Positions 15,732-24,651 of a stretch of DNA of 40,458 nt are shown here, piece after piece. The DNA comes from Bacteroidota bacterium. GTDB taxonomy: Bacteria > Bacteroidota > Ignavibacteria > Kapaibacteriales > UBA2268. The position numbers and the translations under genes were made by a program. Every line of letters starts with the position of its first letter. The stretch's first letter is position 1. The stretch lies in assembly GCA_009777815.1 (NCBI GenBank), contig WRLB01000007.1, forward strand, positions 1-40,458, read 5' to 3'. The notes beneath the pieces are model-generated. The model did no database searches. It saw only the letters and a program-made list of their open reading frames with translations, and was not told the origin of the DNA.

Positions 15732-16695
15732 ACATTAATTCTTGATTAGGTCTATATGTTTCAAATCTAAACAATAATTCAAAAAATAGCAAGTGAGAAT
15801 AGTGAATTTTTGGTTTCCTTTCTAAAACTAAAAATGAAGGATAATAATTTAATCCAAGATTAAATCTTTTTGACACCCTATAATATGTTGAAAAAGCTAA
15901 ACCTAAATTATTTTGTATTTTGCTATATTTCAAAATATCTATATACTCAGGAAACAATTCTATTGTTTCTCTTTCGTAATACGAAGTTTGATTAAATTGC
16001 AACCCTGCATCGTAATGTAATCGTTTATAATCACTTCCTATTTTAATATCGCCATAAAATGCATAAGATTGATTATAATCGCCTAAGTGATCAACTGGTG
16101 CAGGAAATGGGAGCATAAAATCTATTAATGCCCCAAAGTTCGTACTCAAACAATACTTGTCCGAAAAATAATATTCTAATCCCGCAGTAAGAAACATAAA
16201 TCCGAATGCACTACCATAACCATTACCTTTATTTAAATAAAAATGATTCCCTTCGGGTATTCCGTATTTAATATTTAAAAGACCTTTTTGTGGTTCCTTA
16301 AACCAAGGTGTCGGATTCAAATTAGGAACATCTTTTTCATCAAAATCTATAATAATTTTCTTTGGATATGTAAACCTTTTAGAATTTGTTAAGTCAGCAA
16401 TATACCCCAAACCATAAGAACATAGATTGCCAAACCAAAAAATATTAGAATTTTTACTTTTTACTTCTATTTGTTTTTGAACTGTATCTTTCTGAACAGT
16501 TATCTTTAAATTATTTTTTGACCGCATAACATCTATTTTAGTAGGTAATGTATGCCAATTCAAAGAATCATTATTAATATATACTTGAACACTATCCGAA
16601 TTAGATATTATATTGACTTCTGTTGTTTTCTTATTAACAATAGTTGCACACGAACTAAATGTTAATAAAAAGATTAAAAAAATACAAAAATTCAC
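15727..16695 (-). CDS. Outer-membrane-associated lipoprotein, internal start within the fused frame
   Basis: Starting at GTG 16695, with AGAAGGGG directly upstream as a ribosome site, this gives a 322-residue protein. A lipoprotein signal (NFCIFLIFLLTFSSC) ends in a lipobox cysteine at residue 16. A PEGA-like or carboxypeptidase-like N-terminal domain seems possible, then about 180 residues of alternating aromatic strands (FMFLTAGLEYYFSDKYCLST, YYRVSKRFNLGLNYYPSFLV) that look like an outer-membrane beta-barrel. A signal peptide cannot function inside a cytoplasmic methyltransferase, so separate translation is the simpler reading. Confidence 0.65.
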   Translation of the reverse strand: MNFCIFLIFLLTFSSCATIVNKKTTEVNIISNSDSVQVYINNDSLNWHTLPTKIDVMRSKNNLKITVQKDTVQKQIEVKSKNSNIFWFGNLCSYGLGYIADLTNSKRFTYPKKIIIDFDEKDVPNLNPTPWFKEPQKGLLNIKYGIPEGNHFYLNKGNGYGSAFGFMFLTAGLEYYFSDKYCLSTNFGALIDFMLPFPAPVDHLGDYNQSYAFYGDIKIGSDYKRLHYDAGLQFNQTSYYERETIELFPEYIDILKYSKIQNNLGLAFSTYYRVSKRFNLGLNYYPSFLVLERKPKIHYSHLLFFELLFRFETYRPNQELMW

Positions 16696-18066
16696 ACCCC
16701 TTCTAAACTCTTCTAATGTTTGAAACTTTGTTATTCTATCACTAAAAATTACTTGTGGTTTTTGTTTTGATTGCATATATTCGAAATACTTTGTATTTTG
16801 TTCTGTTAAGAAAAAGAACCTATTTAATGCTTTTGCTGTTCGTCCAAGTGTCCCGCTTCCTGCAAACGGGTCAAAAACTAAATCATCTCTATAAGAATAA
16901 TATTGTATAACTCTTTTGCAAAGTTCCACAGGAAAAACCGCCGAATGAACTTTATCAAAACAAGGATCTATTTTCCACACATTAGTTGTTTCATAACCAT
17001 CGCTAACTTTACTTTCCTCAACTATTTTATCATCATAACTTCGCATATTCCAATCTAATAATTTTTCTGTTGATTTTCTATATACCATTAAATATTCTGT
17101 TACAGCATTTGGCTTATAACCCAGTGGCTTGCGGTGTTGCATAAACCCACCAATACGATTTTTAACACTTGCTTCGGGCTTAAGCCAAACAATATCATCT
17201 ACAAATTCCCAACCATTCTTTACTAAATATGGATGTAAATCAAAAGGAATTCCATATCTTTTACTTGAATGAGAACGACTCACACGCGGAATAATTATAG
17301 GCGAAGTATTAACTATTAAAAACCTACCTTCTTTTGTAATTCTATGCGTTTCAATAAATACCTTTTCTAAAAAGTCCAAATATTCTTGATAACTTGGATA
17401 AATTGAATAATCTCTCGCATTATAATATGGTGGCGAGGTAAAAGTTAAATGAACACTTTCAGCAGGAACATACTTTAATACCTCTAAAACATCAGCATTT
17501 ACAACAACATTTTTTAAAAAGTTATATGTTTCTGAATGCGATAAATCATTTTTATTTTTTTTATCATTTGCAAAATATTCTTTATAAATTATTGAACGCA
17601 CCATCTCATTAGGATGATTTACAAAAGGTCGCAAATGTTCTTCTACATCTTTGTCGGTATCAAAAACAAGCAATCCTCTAATTGCTTGACATACAATTTT
17701 AGGGTCATTATCATTAAGAAAATTATATAAAAGTGGTTTGTTTTCACACCTTTTTTGCCTGCCGATAGAAGATACTATTTCTCGCCTAACACTTGTATCT
17801 TTTTCTTTTTTGTAAAGATTATAAAGCAAGTTCACATCCAATTTATCATTCATCTTACCGATATTTTTAACAGCATTTAGCCGAACTTGATGATGTGTAT
17901 GTTCTAAAAAATTATATAAAAAATCTATATTAAAATCATTCGGCAACCTTCCTAAATTTTCAAGCACAAAATTAATACTTCCCACATCTGTTTCATTACT
18001 GATTAGTGCAGAAATATTACCATTATCATTATATTTTAATTCTCTTATATATTCTTTTGTTAACAT
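15727..18066 (-). CDS. HEAT-repeat DNA methyltransferase, frame continuing into a lipoprotein
   Basis: A 779-codon frame. Residues 1 to about 165 are HEAT-like helical repeats. Residues about 185-457 are a beta-class DNA methyltransferase: motif IV TSPPY (210-214) comes before the AdoMet motif I DPFAGSG (399-405). TSPPY favours N4-cytosine methylation, but N6-adenine is not excluded. No restriction enzyme is adjacent. From residue 458 the frame becomes a lipoprotein with its own GTG start and ribosome site, so the methyltransferase has no stop of its own. A TGA overlapping that GTG lies in the +1 frame, so a small frameshift near the end of the methyltransferase could have fused two genes. 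True product: one fusion, or two proteins; undecided. Confidence 0.8.
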   Translation of the reverse strand: MLTKEYIRELKYNDNGNISALISNETDVGSINFVLENLGRLPNDFNIDFLYNFLEHTHHQVRLNAVKNIGKMNDKLDVNLLYNLYKKEKDTSVRREIVSSIGRQKRCENKPLLYNFLNDNDPKIVCQAIRGLLVFDTDKDVEEHLRPFVNHPNEMVRSIIYKEYFANDKKNKNDLSHSETYNFLKNVVVNADVLEVLKYVPAESVHLTFTSPPYYNARDYSIYPSYQEYLDFLEKVFIETHRITKEGRFLIVNTSPIIIPRVSRSHSSKRYGIPFDLHPYLVKNGWEFVDDIVWLKPEASVKNRIGGFMQHRKPLGYKPNAVTEYLMVYRKSTEKLLDWNMRSYDDKIVEESKVSDGYETTNVWKIDPCFDKVHSAVFPVELCKRVIQYYSYRDDLVFDPFAGSGTLGRTAKALNRFFFLTEQNTKYFEYMQSKQKPQVIFSDRITKFQTLEEFRRGVNFCIFLIFLLTFSSCATIVNKKTTEVNIISNSDSVQVYINNDSLNWHTLPTKIDVMRSKNNLKITVQKDTVQKQIEVKSKNSNIFWFGNLCSYGLGYIADLTNSKRFTYPKKIIIDFDEKDVPNLNPTPWFKEPQKGLLNIKYGIPEGNHFYLNKGNGYGSAFGFMFLTAGLEYYFSDKYCLSTNFGALIDFMLPFPAPVDHLGDYNQSYAFYGDIKIGSDYKRLHYDAGLQFNQTSYYERETIELFPEYIDILKYSKIQNNLGLAFSTYYRVSKRFNLGLNYYPSFLVLERKPKIHYSHLLFFELLFRFETYRPNQELMW

Positions 18067-18118
18067 AATTGTTTTTTAGACCCAGTAACGTTTTAGCAAT
18101 AGAATTTGCTTATTTTTA

Positions 18119-18126
18119 CAAATATA
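18119..18126 (-). promoter_or_regulatory. -7 box for the HEAT-methyltransferase gene
   Basis: TATATTTG on the minus strand, 53 bases before the ATG at 18066. Confidence 0.4.
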
Positions 18127-18170
18127 CATTTTTTTGTGAATTATATACATATTTTTCCCAAGAAAAGCGT

Positions 18171-18178
18171 TATTTTTG
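18171..18178 (+). promoter_or_regulatory. -7 box for the ABC exporter
   Basis: TATTTTTG, 27 bases before the ATG at 18206. Confidence 0.5.
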
Positions 18179-18205
18179 CATTCTATTCGCTATAATTTAT
18201 AAAAT

Positions 18206-20041
18206 ATGAACTATACAACTAAAATAATAAGAAAAATGATAAACTATATTGCGCCTTTCAAATTATTATTTGCGGGAGCATTAGTATTTAATTTGTTGTT
18301 CTCAATCCTGTCAGTAATATCCATCTCGCTAATAAAACCAATATTCGAAATAATTTTTGAAAAAACTGCAATAATAACAGACAACATTCCAAGTGTAGAA
18401 TTAAACTTTTTAGAGCAAATAAAAGAATCTTTTTTCGAATTAATTAACTTAATAATTGTGATAGAAGGGGAGACATTACAATCAACTTTACTGCGATTTG
18501 GAGTATTAATTTTCAGTTTGTTTTTGCTAAAAAATGTAGTAAAATATGTTGGAGTTGTAATGAATACCAAGTTCGAAGAAAGTGTAATAAAGAATATTCG
18601 CGACTCCGTTTTTATAAAATTAAATTCACTTTCAATAGATTTCTTTAACAAAAATAAAGTAGGCAATCTAATGTCTATAATTACTAATGACATCAGTATA
18701 TTAAATAATTCTACTATCAATGCTTTTAATACGGTGTTTAGGGAATCATTTCAGGTAATAATTTACATTTTGTTGTTGTTGTCAATATCCATAAAACTAA
18801 CGTTAGTTACCTTTATTGCAGGCGGTTTTATACTTCTAATTGTGCGTATTGCAACGAAATATTTAAGAAAATATGCAAAAAGAATTCAGCAAGCAATGGC
18901 TGACTTTACTACTACTATGTCGGAAATAATATCAGGAATAAGGATTGTTAAAGCATTTAATGGTGAAGAAATTGCGATTAGTAGGTTCGTAAAAGATACA
19001 AGTAATTACATTCGTTCTATTGTTAAATATCAAAAAATAGGGGCGTTAGTTCCTGTATTTAGTGAATTAGCGGCGATTGGTGCTTTATGTGTAGTGTTGT
19101 TAAAAGGTGGGACTATGGTTTTAGATTTAGAACTAACTGCCTCTGATTTGATGTTATTTTTGTTTAGCGTATTTGCTGTTATGGCACCGATTATTAGTGT
19201 TATTAATGCGATAACGCAGTTCCAACGAGGATATGTTGCGGCAGAAAGAATATTTAATGTATTAGATGAAGTGCCATCTGTTGCTAATGGTATTAACAAA
19301 AATGTGAAATTCCAACAGAGTATAGAATTTAAAAATGTTAGTTTTAAATACACTGATAATATAGTTTTAGATAACATAAATCTTAAAATAGAAAAAGGAA
19401 AACAAGTTGCTTTTGTAGGTAGTAGTGGAAGCGGAAAATCTACAATGTTAGATTTGTTAATTAGATTTTATGACCCAATAGAAGGTGAAATACTAATAGA
19501 TGGCAAGAATATTAAAAGTTATGACACAAAAGAATATCGTAATTTATTTGGTATTGTTTCGCAAGAAAATATCTTATTTAATGATACAGTCCGAAATAAT
19601 ATCGCTTTTGGATATAGTAATTTTAATAATGATGATTTAAAACTTGCAGCAGAAACTTCTAATTGTTATAATTTTGTTTCTAAAATGTCAGATGGTTTTA
19701 ATACTTTTGTCGGCGATAGGGGAGTGAATATTAGCGGAGGCGAAAGGCAAAGAATCGCTATTGCAAGAGCATTATTGCGTAAGCCACAATGTTTAATTTT
19801 TGATGAAGCAACTTCTGCTCTTGATGCCGAAAGCGAAAAATTAGTCCAAAACGCAATCAATAATTCATTAGAAAATAAAACTGCAGTAATTGTTGCTCAT
19901 CGTTTATCTACTATAATAAATTGCGACAAAATTGTTGTTTTTGATAAAGGAAAAATAGTAGAACAAGGCACCCATAAAGAACTTTTAGAAAATCGTTCAT
20001 ACTACACTAATCTATATAATTTGCAGTATAATAGGGAGTAG
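18206..20041 (+). CDS. MsbA-like ABC exporter (permease fused to ATPase)
   Basis: A 611-residue half-transporter. Six membrane helices occupy residues about 15-320, and the ATPase about 350-605. Walker A is GSSGSGKST near 405, the signature ISGGERQRIAIARALL near 510, Walker B CLIFDEATSALD, and the H-loop VIVAHRLST near 565. By length and order it matches MsbA/lipid A or multidrug exporters that work as homodimers. A role in lipid A-core flipping is likely for a Gram-negative but is not proved. It is a stand-alone gene with its own promoter box; uvrB follows after 114 bases with another box. Confidence 0.9.
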   Translation: MNYTTKIIRKMINYIAPFKLLFAGALVFNLLFSILSVISISLIKPIFEIIFEKTAIITDNIPSVELNFLEQIKESFFELINLIIVIEGETLQSTLLRFGVLIFSLFLLKNVVKYVGVVMNTKFEESVIKNIRDSVFIKLNSLSIDFFNKNKVGNLMSIITNDISILNNSTINAFNTVFRESFQVIIYILLLLSISIKLTLVTFIAGGFILLIVRIATKYLRKYAKRIQQAMADFTTTMSEIISGIRIVKAFNGEEIAISRFVKDTSNYIRSIVKYQKIGALVPVFSELAAIGALCVVLLKGGTMVLDLELTASDLMLFLFSVFAVMAPIISVINAITQFQRGYVAAERIFNVLDEVPSVANGINKNVKFQQSIEFKNVSFKYTDNIVLDNINLKIEKGKQVAFVGSSGSGKSTMLDLLIRFYDPIEGEILIDGKNIKSYDTKEYRNLFGIVSQENILFNDTVRNNIAFGYSNFNNDDLKLAAETSNCYNFVSKMSDGFNTFVGDRGVNISGGERQRIAIARALLRKPQCLIFDEATSALDAESEKLVQNAINNSLENKTAVIVAHRLSTIINCDKIVVFDKGKIVEQGTHKELLENRSYYTNLYNLQYNRE

Positions 20042-20125
20042 AAGATGAATCTTCGTCAGTGTAGAGTTTAGTTCGGATTTGCTTGGATTACTCTAAATTG
20101 TAGAAGATTTTTAAGAAAAATTTGG

Positions 20126-20133
20126 TATTTTTG
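20126..20133 (+). promoter_or_regulatory. -7 box for uvrB
   Basis: TATTTTTG, 22 bases before the TTG start of uvrB. Confidence 0.5.
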
Positions 20134-20155
20134 CATAAAAATTATATATAAGTTC

Positions 20156-22195
20156 TTGAATAAATTTAATCTACATTCAAATTATCAGCCCGCAGGCGAC
20201 CAACCAAAAGCAATAAAAGAACTTGTGGAAGGCATTAATAGAGGAGATAAGTTCCAAACATTGCTTGGAGTTACAGGGTCGGGCAAAACATTTACGATTT
20301 CTAATCTTATACAGCAAGTGCAAAAGCCAACGCTTGTTATATCGCCGAATAAAACGCTTGCAGCGCAATTATACGGGGAGTTTGCGGGTTTTTTCCCGCA
20401 AAATGCTATTGAGTATTTTATATCTTATTATGATTATTATCAGCCCGAAGCATATCTTCCGAAAACAGATACTTATATTGAAAAGGACTTTTCTATTAAC
20501 GATGAGATAGATAGATTGCGTTTGAAAGCAACAAGTGCATTGGTGGAAGATAGACGTGATGTTATTGTTATTGCATCTGTAAGTTGTATTTATAGTATTG
20601 GAAAGAAAGACGATTTTATGAATCAACTATTTACAATTCGTATTGGTGCTAAACTTGAGCGTCAGAAGTTTCTTTATAAACTTGCGGACTTACATTATTC
20701 AAGAAATGATTTAGAATTTACTCGTGGCACTTTTCGTGTGCGAGGTGATATAGTTGATATATTGCCTGGATACGAAAGAGAAGTAGGTATTAGGGTTGAG
20801 TTTTTTGGAAATGAAATAGAAAAAATATCTATGTTTGAAGTATCTACGGGGCAGATTGTAGATAAACTTGAAGTGATTACTATTTACCCTTCTAAAATAT
20901 TTGTAACAACAGAAGAGCAAATTAATCGCGGAATTATTAGAATTAGAGAAGAACTTCATCAGCGTCTTGATTATTTTTATAAGCAAGAAAAATACGCCGA
21001 AGCAGAACGATTAAAACAAAGAACTTTATTTGATTTAGAAATGATGCGGGAAGTTGGTTATTGTTCGGGGATAGAAAATTATTCTATGCATCTGTCGGGC
21101 AGAGATTTCGGAGAACGACCAAGTTGTATTTTTGATTTCTTTCCGCCTGATGATTATCTTTTAATTATTGATGAAAGTCATGTATCTATTCCGCAACTTC
21201 GTGCAATGTATAATGGCGATAGAAATCGCAAAACAACGCTTGTAGAACACGGCTTTCGGCTTCCTTCTGCTATTGAAAATAGACCATTAAAGTTCGAAGA
21301 AATACAAGGTTTAATCAACCAAGTTATATTTGTTAGTGCTACTCCCGGAGATTGGGAGTTAGAACAATGTGGCGGCGTAATTGTAGAACAAATAATAAGA
21401 CCTACAGGATTGCTTGACCCACAAATTTCTGTTCGTCCTATAAAAAATCAAATTGATGACCTAATGTATGAAATACGCAATCGAATAAAGAAAAAACAAC
21501 GCACACTCGTAACTACAATGACTAAAAGAATGGCAGAAGATTTAACAGCATACTTCAAAGAATATAAAATAAGTTGCCAATATTTGCATTCTGATGTAGA
21601 TAATTTTGAACGAGTAGAGATATTGCGTGAATTAAGATTAGGAGATATTGATGTTATAGTTGGTGTTAATTTATTGCGAGAAGGACTTGATTTGCCTGAA
21701 GTTGCACTTGTTGCTGTATTAGATGCAGATAAGGAAGGTTTTTTGCGAAGCGAACGTTCTTTGCTCCAAATTGCAGGTAGAACAGCAAGAAATGTGGAAG
21801 GATTAGTGATTATGTATGCCGACAGAATTACCCGTTCTATGCAATTAGTAATTGATGAAACCAATCGCAGACGCAAATTACAACAAGAATATAATGAAGC
21901 AAATAATATAAAACCCGAAACAATATACAAATCAATAGAAGAGATTATGAATACTACTTCTATTGCGGATATTGGAATTAAAAAACGAAATGAAAAGCAA
22001 AGTATGGAATTAAATAAAGCAGCAAAAAAAGTGGACGCTGTTGCAAAATTTGTTCCGCCATCGCAAATAAATACATACATTGAAGAACTTTATATAGCAA
22101 TGAAAGATGCAGCAAAAGATTTAGATTTTGAGCGTGCAGCCGCTATAAGAGACGAAATAGAAATACTAAATAAAAAGAAAGAATTAAGTAAATAA
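20156..22195 (+). CDS. uvrB: Excinuclease ABC subunit B
   Basis: A 679-residue UvrB of normal length. Walker A is GVTGSGKT (38-45); the damage-probing beta-hairpin region is YYDYYQPEAYLPKTDTYIEKD, about residues 91-111. The helicase motifs DESHVSIPQL, VSATPG and the LLREGLDLPEV to QIAGRTARN stretch follow, and the UVR motif that binds UvrC (AMKDAAKDLDFERAAAIRDEI) is at the end. It loads onto damaged DNA in nucleotide excision repair. The start is TTG at 20156, matching the conserved N-terminus FNLHSNYQPAGDQPKAI; no ATG fits. Confidence 0.98.
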   Translation: MNKFNLHSNYQPAGDQPKAIKELVEGINRGDKFQTLLGVTGSGKTFTISNLIQQVQKPTLVISPNKTLAAQLYGEFAGFFPQNAIEYFISYYDYYQPEAYLPKTDTYIEKDFSINDEIDRLRLKATSALVEDRRDVIVIASVSCIYSIGKKDDFMNQLFTIRIGAKLERQKFLYKLADLHYSRNDLEFTRGTFRVRGDIVDILPGYEREVGIRVEFFGNEIEKISMFEVSTGQIVDKLEVITIYPSKIFVTTEEQINRGIIRIREELHQRLDYFYKQEKYAEAERLKQRTLFDLEMMREVGYCSGIENYSMHLSGRDFGERPSCIFDFFPPDDYLLIIDESHVSIPQLRAMYNGDRNRKTTLVEHGFRLPSAIENRPLKFEEIQGLINQVIFVSATPGDWELEQCGGVIVEQIIRPTGLLDPQISVRPIKNQIDDLMYEIRNRIKKKQRTLVTTMTKRMAEDLTAYFKEYKISCQYLHSDVDNFERVEILRELRLGDIDVIVGVNLLREGLDLPEVALVAVLDADKEGFLRSERSLLQIAGRTARNVEGLVIMYADRITRSMQLVIDETNRRRKLQQEYNEANNIKPETIYKSIEEIMNTTSIADIGIKKRNEKQSMELNKAAKKVDAVAKFVPPSQINTYIEELYIAMKDAAKDLDFERAAAIRDEIEILNKKKELSK

Positions 22196-22218
22196 AATTA
22201 GAAAAATGTTTTTTATAC

Positions 22219-22290
22219 TTGTCATTCCGAACTTGTTTCGGAATCCCCTGATATTATGCGAGGAGATGCTGAAACGAGTTCAGCATGACA
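22219..22290. repeat. Pair of REP-like elements in a convergent gap
   Basis: GTCATTCCGAACTTGTTTCG at 22221 is paired with GATGCTGAAACGAGTTCAGC starting at 22264, with TTATGCGAGGA between them. The two stems sit back to back in the gap between the convergent uvrB and pyrC genes. The same spacer motif ATGCGAGG occurs at 3901 and 30708. Confidence 0.75.
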
Positions 22291-22301
22291 AAATAAAAAA
22301 C

Positions 22302-23591
22302 TTACAAATCACTTTTCCACATTTGGCGATTGTTAAAAGTATATTCGGGTTTGCCTTTGAATTTAACTTTATCGAAAGAAGTATTTCTTGCTTTGCTTTT
22401 GAACTTATTTTTATCTACAATCCATTCTTTGTTTGGCGAAAATATTGTAATATTAGCAATTTCATTAGCACGAATTTTTATAGATTCTAATCCAACAATT
22501 TTTCTTGGATTTATAGACAGCAAATTAATTATCTCTTCAATGCTAAAATTATGTTTATGATGAAGTAGTGTAAAAACTGCTCCAATAGTGGTTTCTAAAC
22601 CAATAATTCCTGTTGGAACTCTTTCAAATTCTGCTTCGCAATCTTGCGAACTATGTGGTGCATGGTCGGAAGCAATGCAATCAATTGTGCCATCTTTTAG
22701 TCCATTTATCAACTCTTTTATATCATTTTGTTTTCTTAAAGGCGGATTCATTTTATAATTTGCATCATAGTTTAATAAATTAGAATCATCAAACCATAAG
22801 TGATGCGGAGCCACTTCACAACTAATTGGCAATCTTTTTTTTGCTGCTCTAACAATAAACACGCTGCCCGCCGTTGATATATGTTGTATATGATAACGGC
22901 AACTTTGCTGATGCTTATTTTTATAGTATTCAATTAACTTAATATCTCTATCAATAATTATTTCTTCTGCTATAGTTGGATAACCAATTAGTCCAAGTTT
23001 CATAGAAATTTCGCTTTCATTCATAGCAAAATCTTTTGTTAATTGATGTTCTTCGCAATGCTGTGCTATCAAATAATTTTTATCTGCTATATATTGTATC
23101 GCTAATTTCATTACATTAGCATCATTTACGCAACTTCCATCATCAGTAAAAAACAATGCACCAGCCGATTTTAATGAGTGCATATTTGTTATTAATTCGC
23201 CTTTACGCCCTTGTGTTATTGCAGCCGAAATATGAACTTTTGTAAGAAAATCTTTCGTTTTATTAAGAATATTTTCTAAAACAATTGTGTTATCTATAGT
23301 AGGATTAGTATTAGGCATACAAACTATTTCAGTAAAACCGCCATTAGCAGCGGCATCTGTTCCTGTTTGCAATGTTTCTTTATGTGAGTATCCTGGTTCT
23401 CTTAAATGCGTATGTATATCTATAAAACCTGACGCAGCAATCATTCCACTTGCATCTACAATATCGCAACAATTAGGTATTGCATCTTGCGACATATTTA
23501 CAATAACTCCATCTACTATATGAAGATTAAAAACACCATTTATATTATTTGCAGGGTCTATTATAGTTATTCCATTAAAACAAATATTCAT
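22302..23591 (-). CDS. pyrC: Dihydroorotase
   Basis: A 429-residue amidohydrolase closing carbamoyl aspartate to dihydroorotate in pyrimidine synthesis. Metal site: His60 and His62 in DIHTHLREPG, Asp150/151 in FTDDGS, His178 in AQHCEEHQL, His237 in HIQHIST, and Asp309 in ASDHAPHS. The C-terminal FERVPTGIIGLET and LLSINPRKIVGL complete a class I dihydroorotase. All active-site residues are present, unlike inactive PyrC-like partners. It is a single gene with its own -7 box, divergent from an outer-membrane protein gene. Confidence 0.96.
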   Translation of the reverse strand: MNICFNGITIIDPANNINGVFNLHIVDGVIVNMSQDAIPNCCDIVDASGMIAASGFIDIHTHLREPGYSHKETLQTGTDAAANGGFTEIVCMPNTNPTIDNTIVLENILNKTKDFLTKVHISAAITQGRKGELITNMHSLKSAGALFFTDDGSCVNDANVMKLAIQYIADKNYLIAQHCEEHQLTKDFAMNESEISMKLGLIGYPTIAEEIIIDRDIKLIEYYKNKHQQSCRYHIQHISTAGSVFIVRAAKKRLPISCEVAPHHLWFDDSNLLNYDANYKMNPPLRKQNDIKELINGLKDGTIDCIASDHAPHSSQDCEAEFERVPTGIIGLETTIGAVFTLLHHKHNFSIEEIINLLSINPRKIVGLESIKIRANEIANITIFSPNKEWIVDKNKFKSKARNTSFDKVKFKGKPEYTFNNRQMWKSDL

Positions 23592-23624
23592 AATTATGAA
23601 AAGTTATTAAATTATTTTTTTATG

Positions 23625-23661
23625 CAAATATAAACTTTTTAAATAATTTTTTGTATTTTTG
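23625..23661. promoter_or_regulatory. Divergent -7 boxes for pyrC and the outer-membrane protein
   Basis: Minus-strand TATATTTG (23632-23625) serves pyrC. Plus-strand TATTTTTG (23654-23661) lies 19 bases before the ATG at 23681. The two promoters lie back to back in a gap of under 90 bases. Confidence 0.5.
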
Positions 23662-23680
23662 TGTAAAACTATTATTAAAT

Positions 23681-24577
23681 ATGCAAAATAAAATGCACTA
23701 TCTTGTTTTAATATTATGTTTGTTGTTTTGCTCTGATGTTTTGTTTGCTGATGGATTTGCATCCCCTATTGGTCCAGGCAAAAAGGAAAAAGAAAACTAT
23801 TTAGGAATAGTATTAGGATTTGGGCAAAATATTCAAAACGGAACGTCACTTGTAAATTGTGAACATTGTCAATTTACTGATGGTCTGGGATTTGGCTATA
23901 CATTTGGATTAGTTTATGAGAGGCAGATAGCACTTACTGAAGATAACACCTTTTGGGCCAATATGTATTACGGTGCTATGTTTAATCTGAGTAATGCTAA
24001 TGTTTCCTCGTCTTATCGCGAATTAACTAATCATAATTTTGAAGAATACGATATTTGGTTTCCTGTTTTATATCGGCAAACAAATGAAATTAGTTTGATG
24101 TCTGTGGGAGTGATGCCCTATATTAGTTATACTCCTATGAAATATCTCTTCGGTAGATTGGGATTCAATATTAATTATTTTTTTAGAAACAATACGAGGC
24201 ACACTACAGAATTATTAGATAGAAGAACAACACTTCCTAACGGCGAGGTTGTAAATATATATGTCCCTGCTGCTAATAACCCGAACAGGCGACTATATTC
24301 AATGTTATTACAAGATTCGGAGATAGCAGATATAAATAAATTGCAATTAGGTATAACTCCATCGCTTGGTAGCAATATATATTTTAGCAATAATTTTATT
24401 TTTTCACCGAGTTTTAGTTATTATATACCTTTCAGTAAATTAGTTCAAGATAGTGGGCTATCAATATCTACTTGGCGTTTAAATTTAGAATTTAAATATA
24501 ATATGGTTTCTACCGAGCGTATATATAAAGGAAAACAAAAACCTAAACAACCCATCAGAAGAACAAATACAAGATAA
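23681..24577 (+). CDS. Probable outer-membrane beta-barrel protein
   Basis: A 298-residue protein with a signal peptide (HYLVLILCLLFCSDVLFADG), followed by about 230 residues of alternating amphipathic strands rich in Tyr, Phe, Gly and Asn (for example GFGYTFGLVYERQIAL, FANMYYG-like turns, FIFSPSFSYYIPFSKL). The C-terminus is basic (KGKQKPKQPIRRTNTR). ATG at 23681 is preferred to an upstream TTG at 23651, which overlaps the promoter box. There is no recognised family; it resembles general OmpA-like or PorT-like barrels only in character. Confidence 0.7.
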   Translation: MQNKMHYLVLILCLLFCSDVLFADGFASPIGPGKKEKENYLGIVLGFGQNIQNGTSLVNCEHCQFTDGLGFGYTFGLVYERQIALTEDNTFWANMYYGAMFNLSNANVSSSYRELTNHNFEEYDIWFPVLYRQTNEISLMSVGVMPYISYTPMKYLFGRLGFNINYFFRNNTRHTTELLDRRTTLPNGEVVNIYVPAANNPNRRLYSMLLQDSEIADINKLQLGITPSLGSNIYFSNNFIFSPSFSYYIPFSKLVQDSGLSISTWRLNLEFKYNMVSTERIYKGKQKPKQPIRRTNTR

Positions 24578-24614
24578 AAAATCATTCTAACCTAATACTT
24601 ATGCAAAAAATTAT

Positions 24615-24622
24615 TATATTTG
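24615..24622 (+). promoter_or_regulatory. -7 box for uppS
   Basis: TATATTTG, 29 bases before the TTG start at 24652. AAGAGG follows at about 24639 as a ribosome site. Confidence 0.5.
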
Positions 24623-24651
24623 TAGGAATAATAAATGTAAGAGGCACTTAA

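Noticed and set aside
21448-22080. 210-codon antisense frame inside uvrB
   Set aside because: uvrB is full length with all motifs; the antisense peptide is Ser/Ile-rich shadow sequence.
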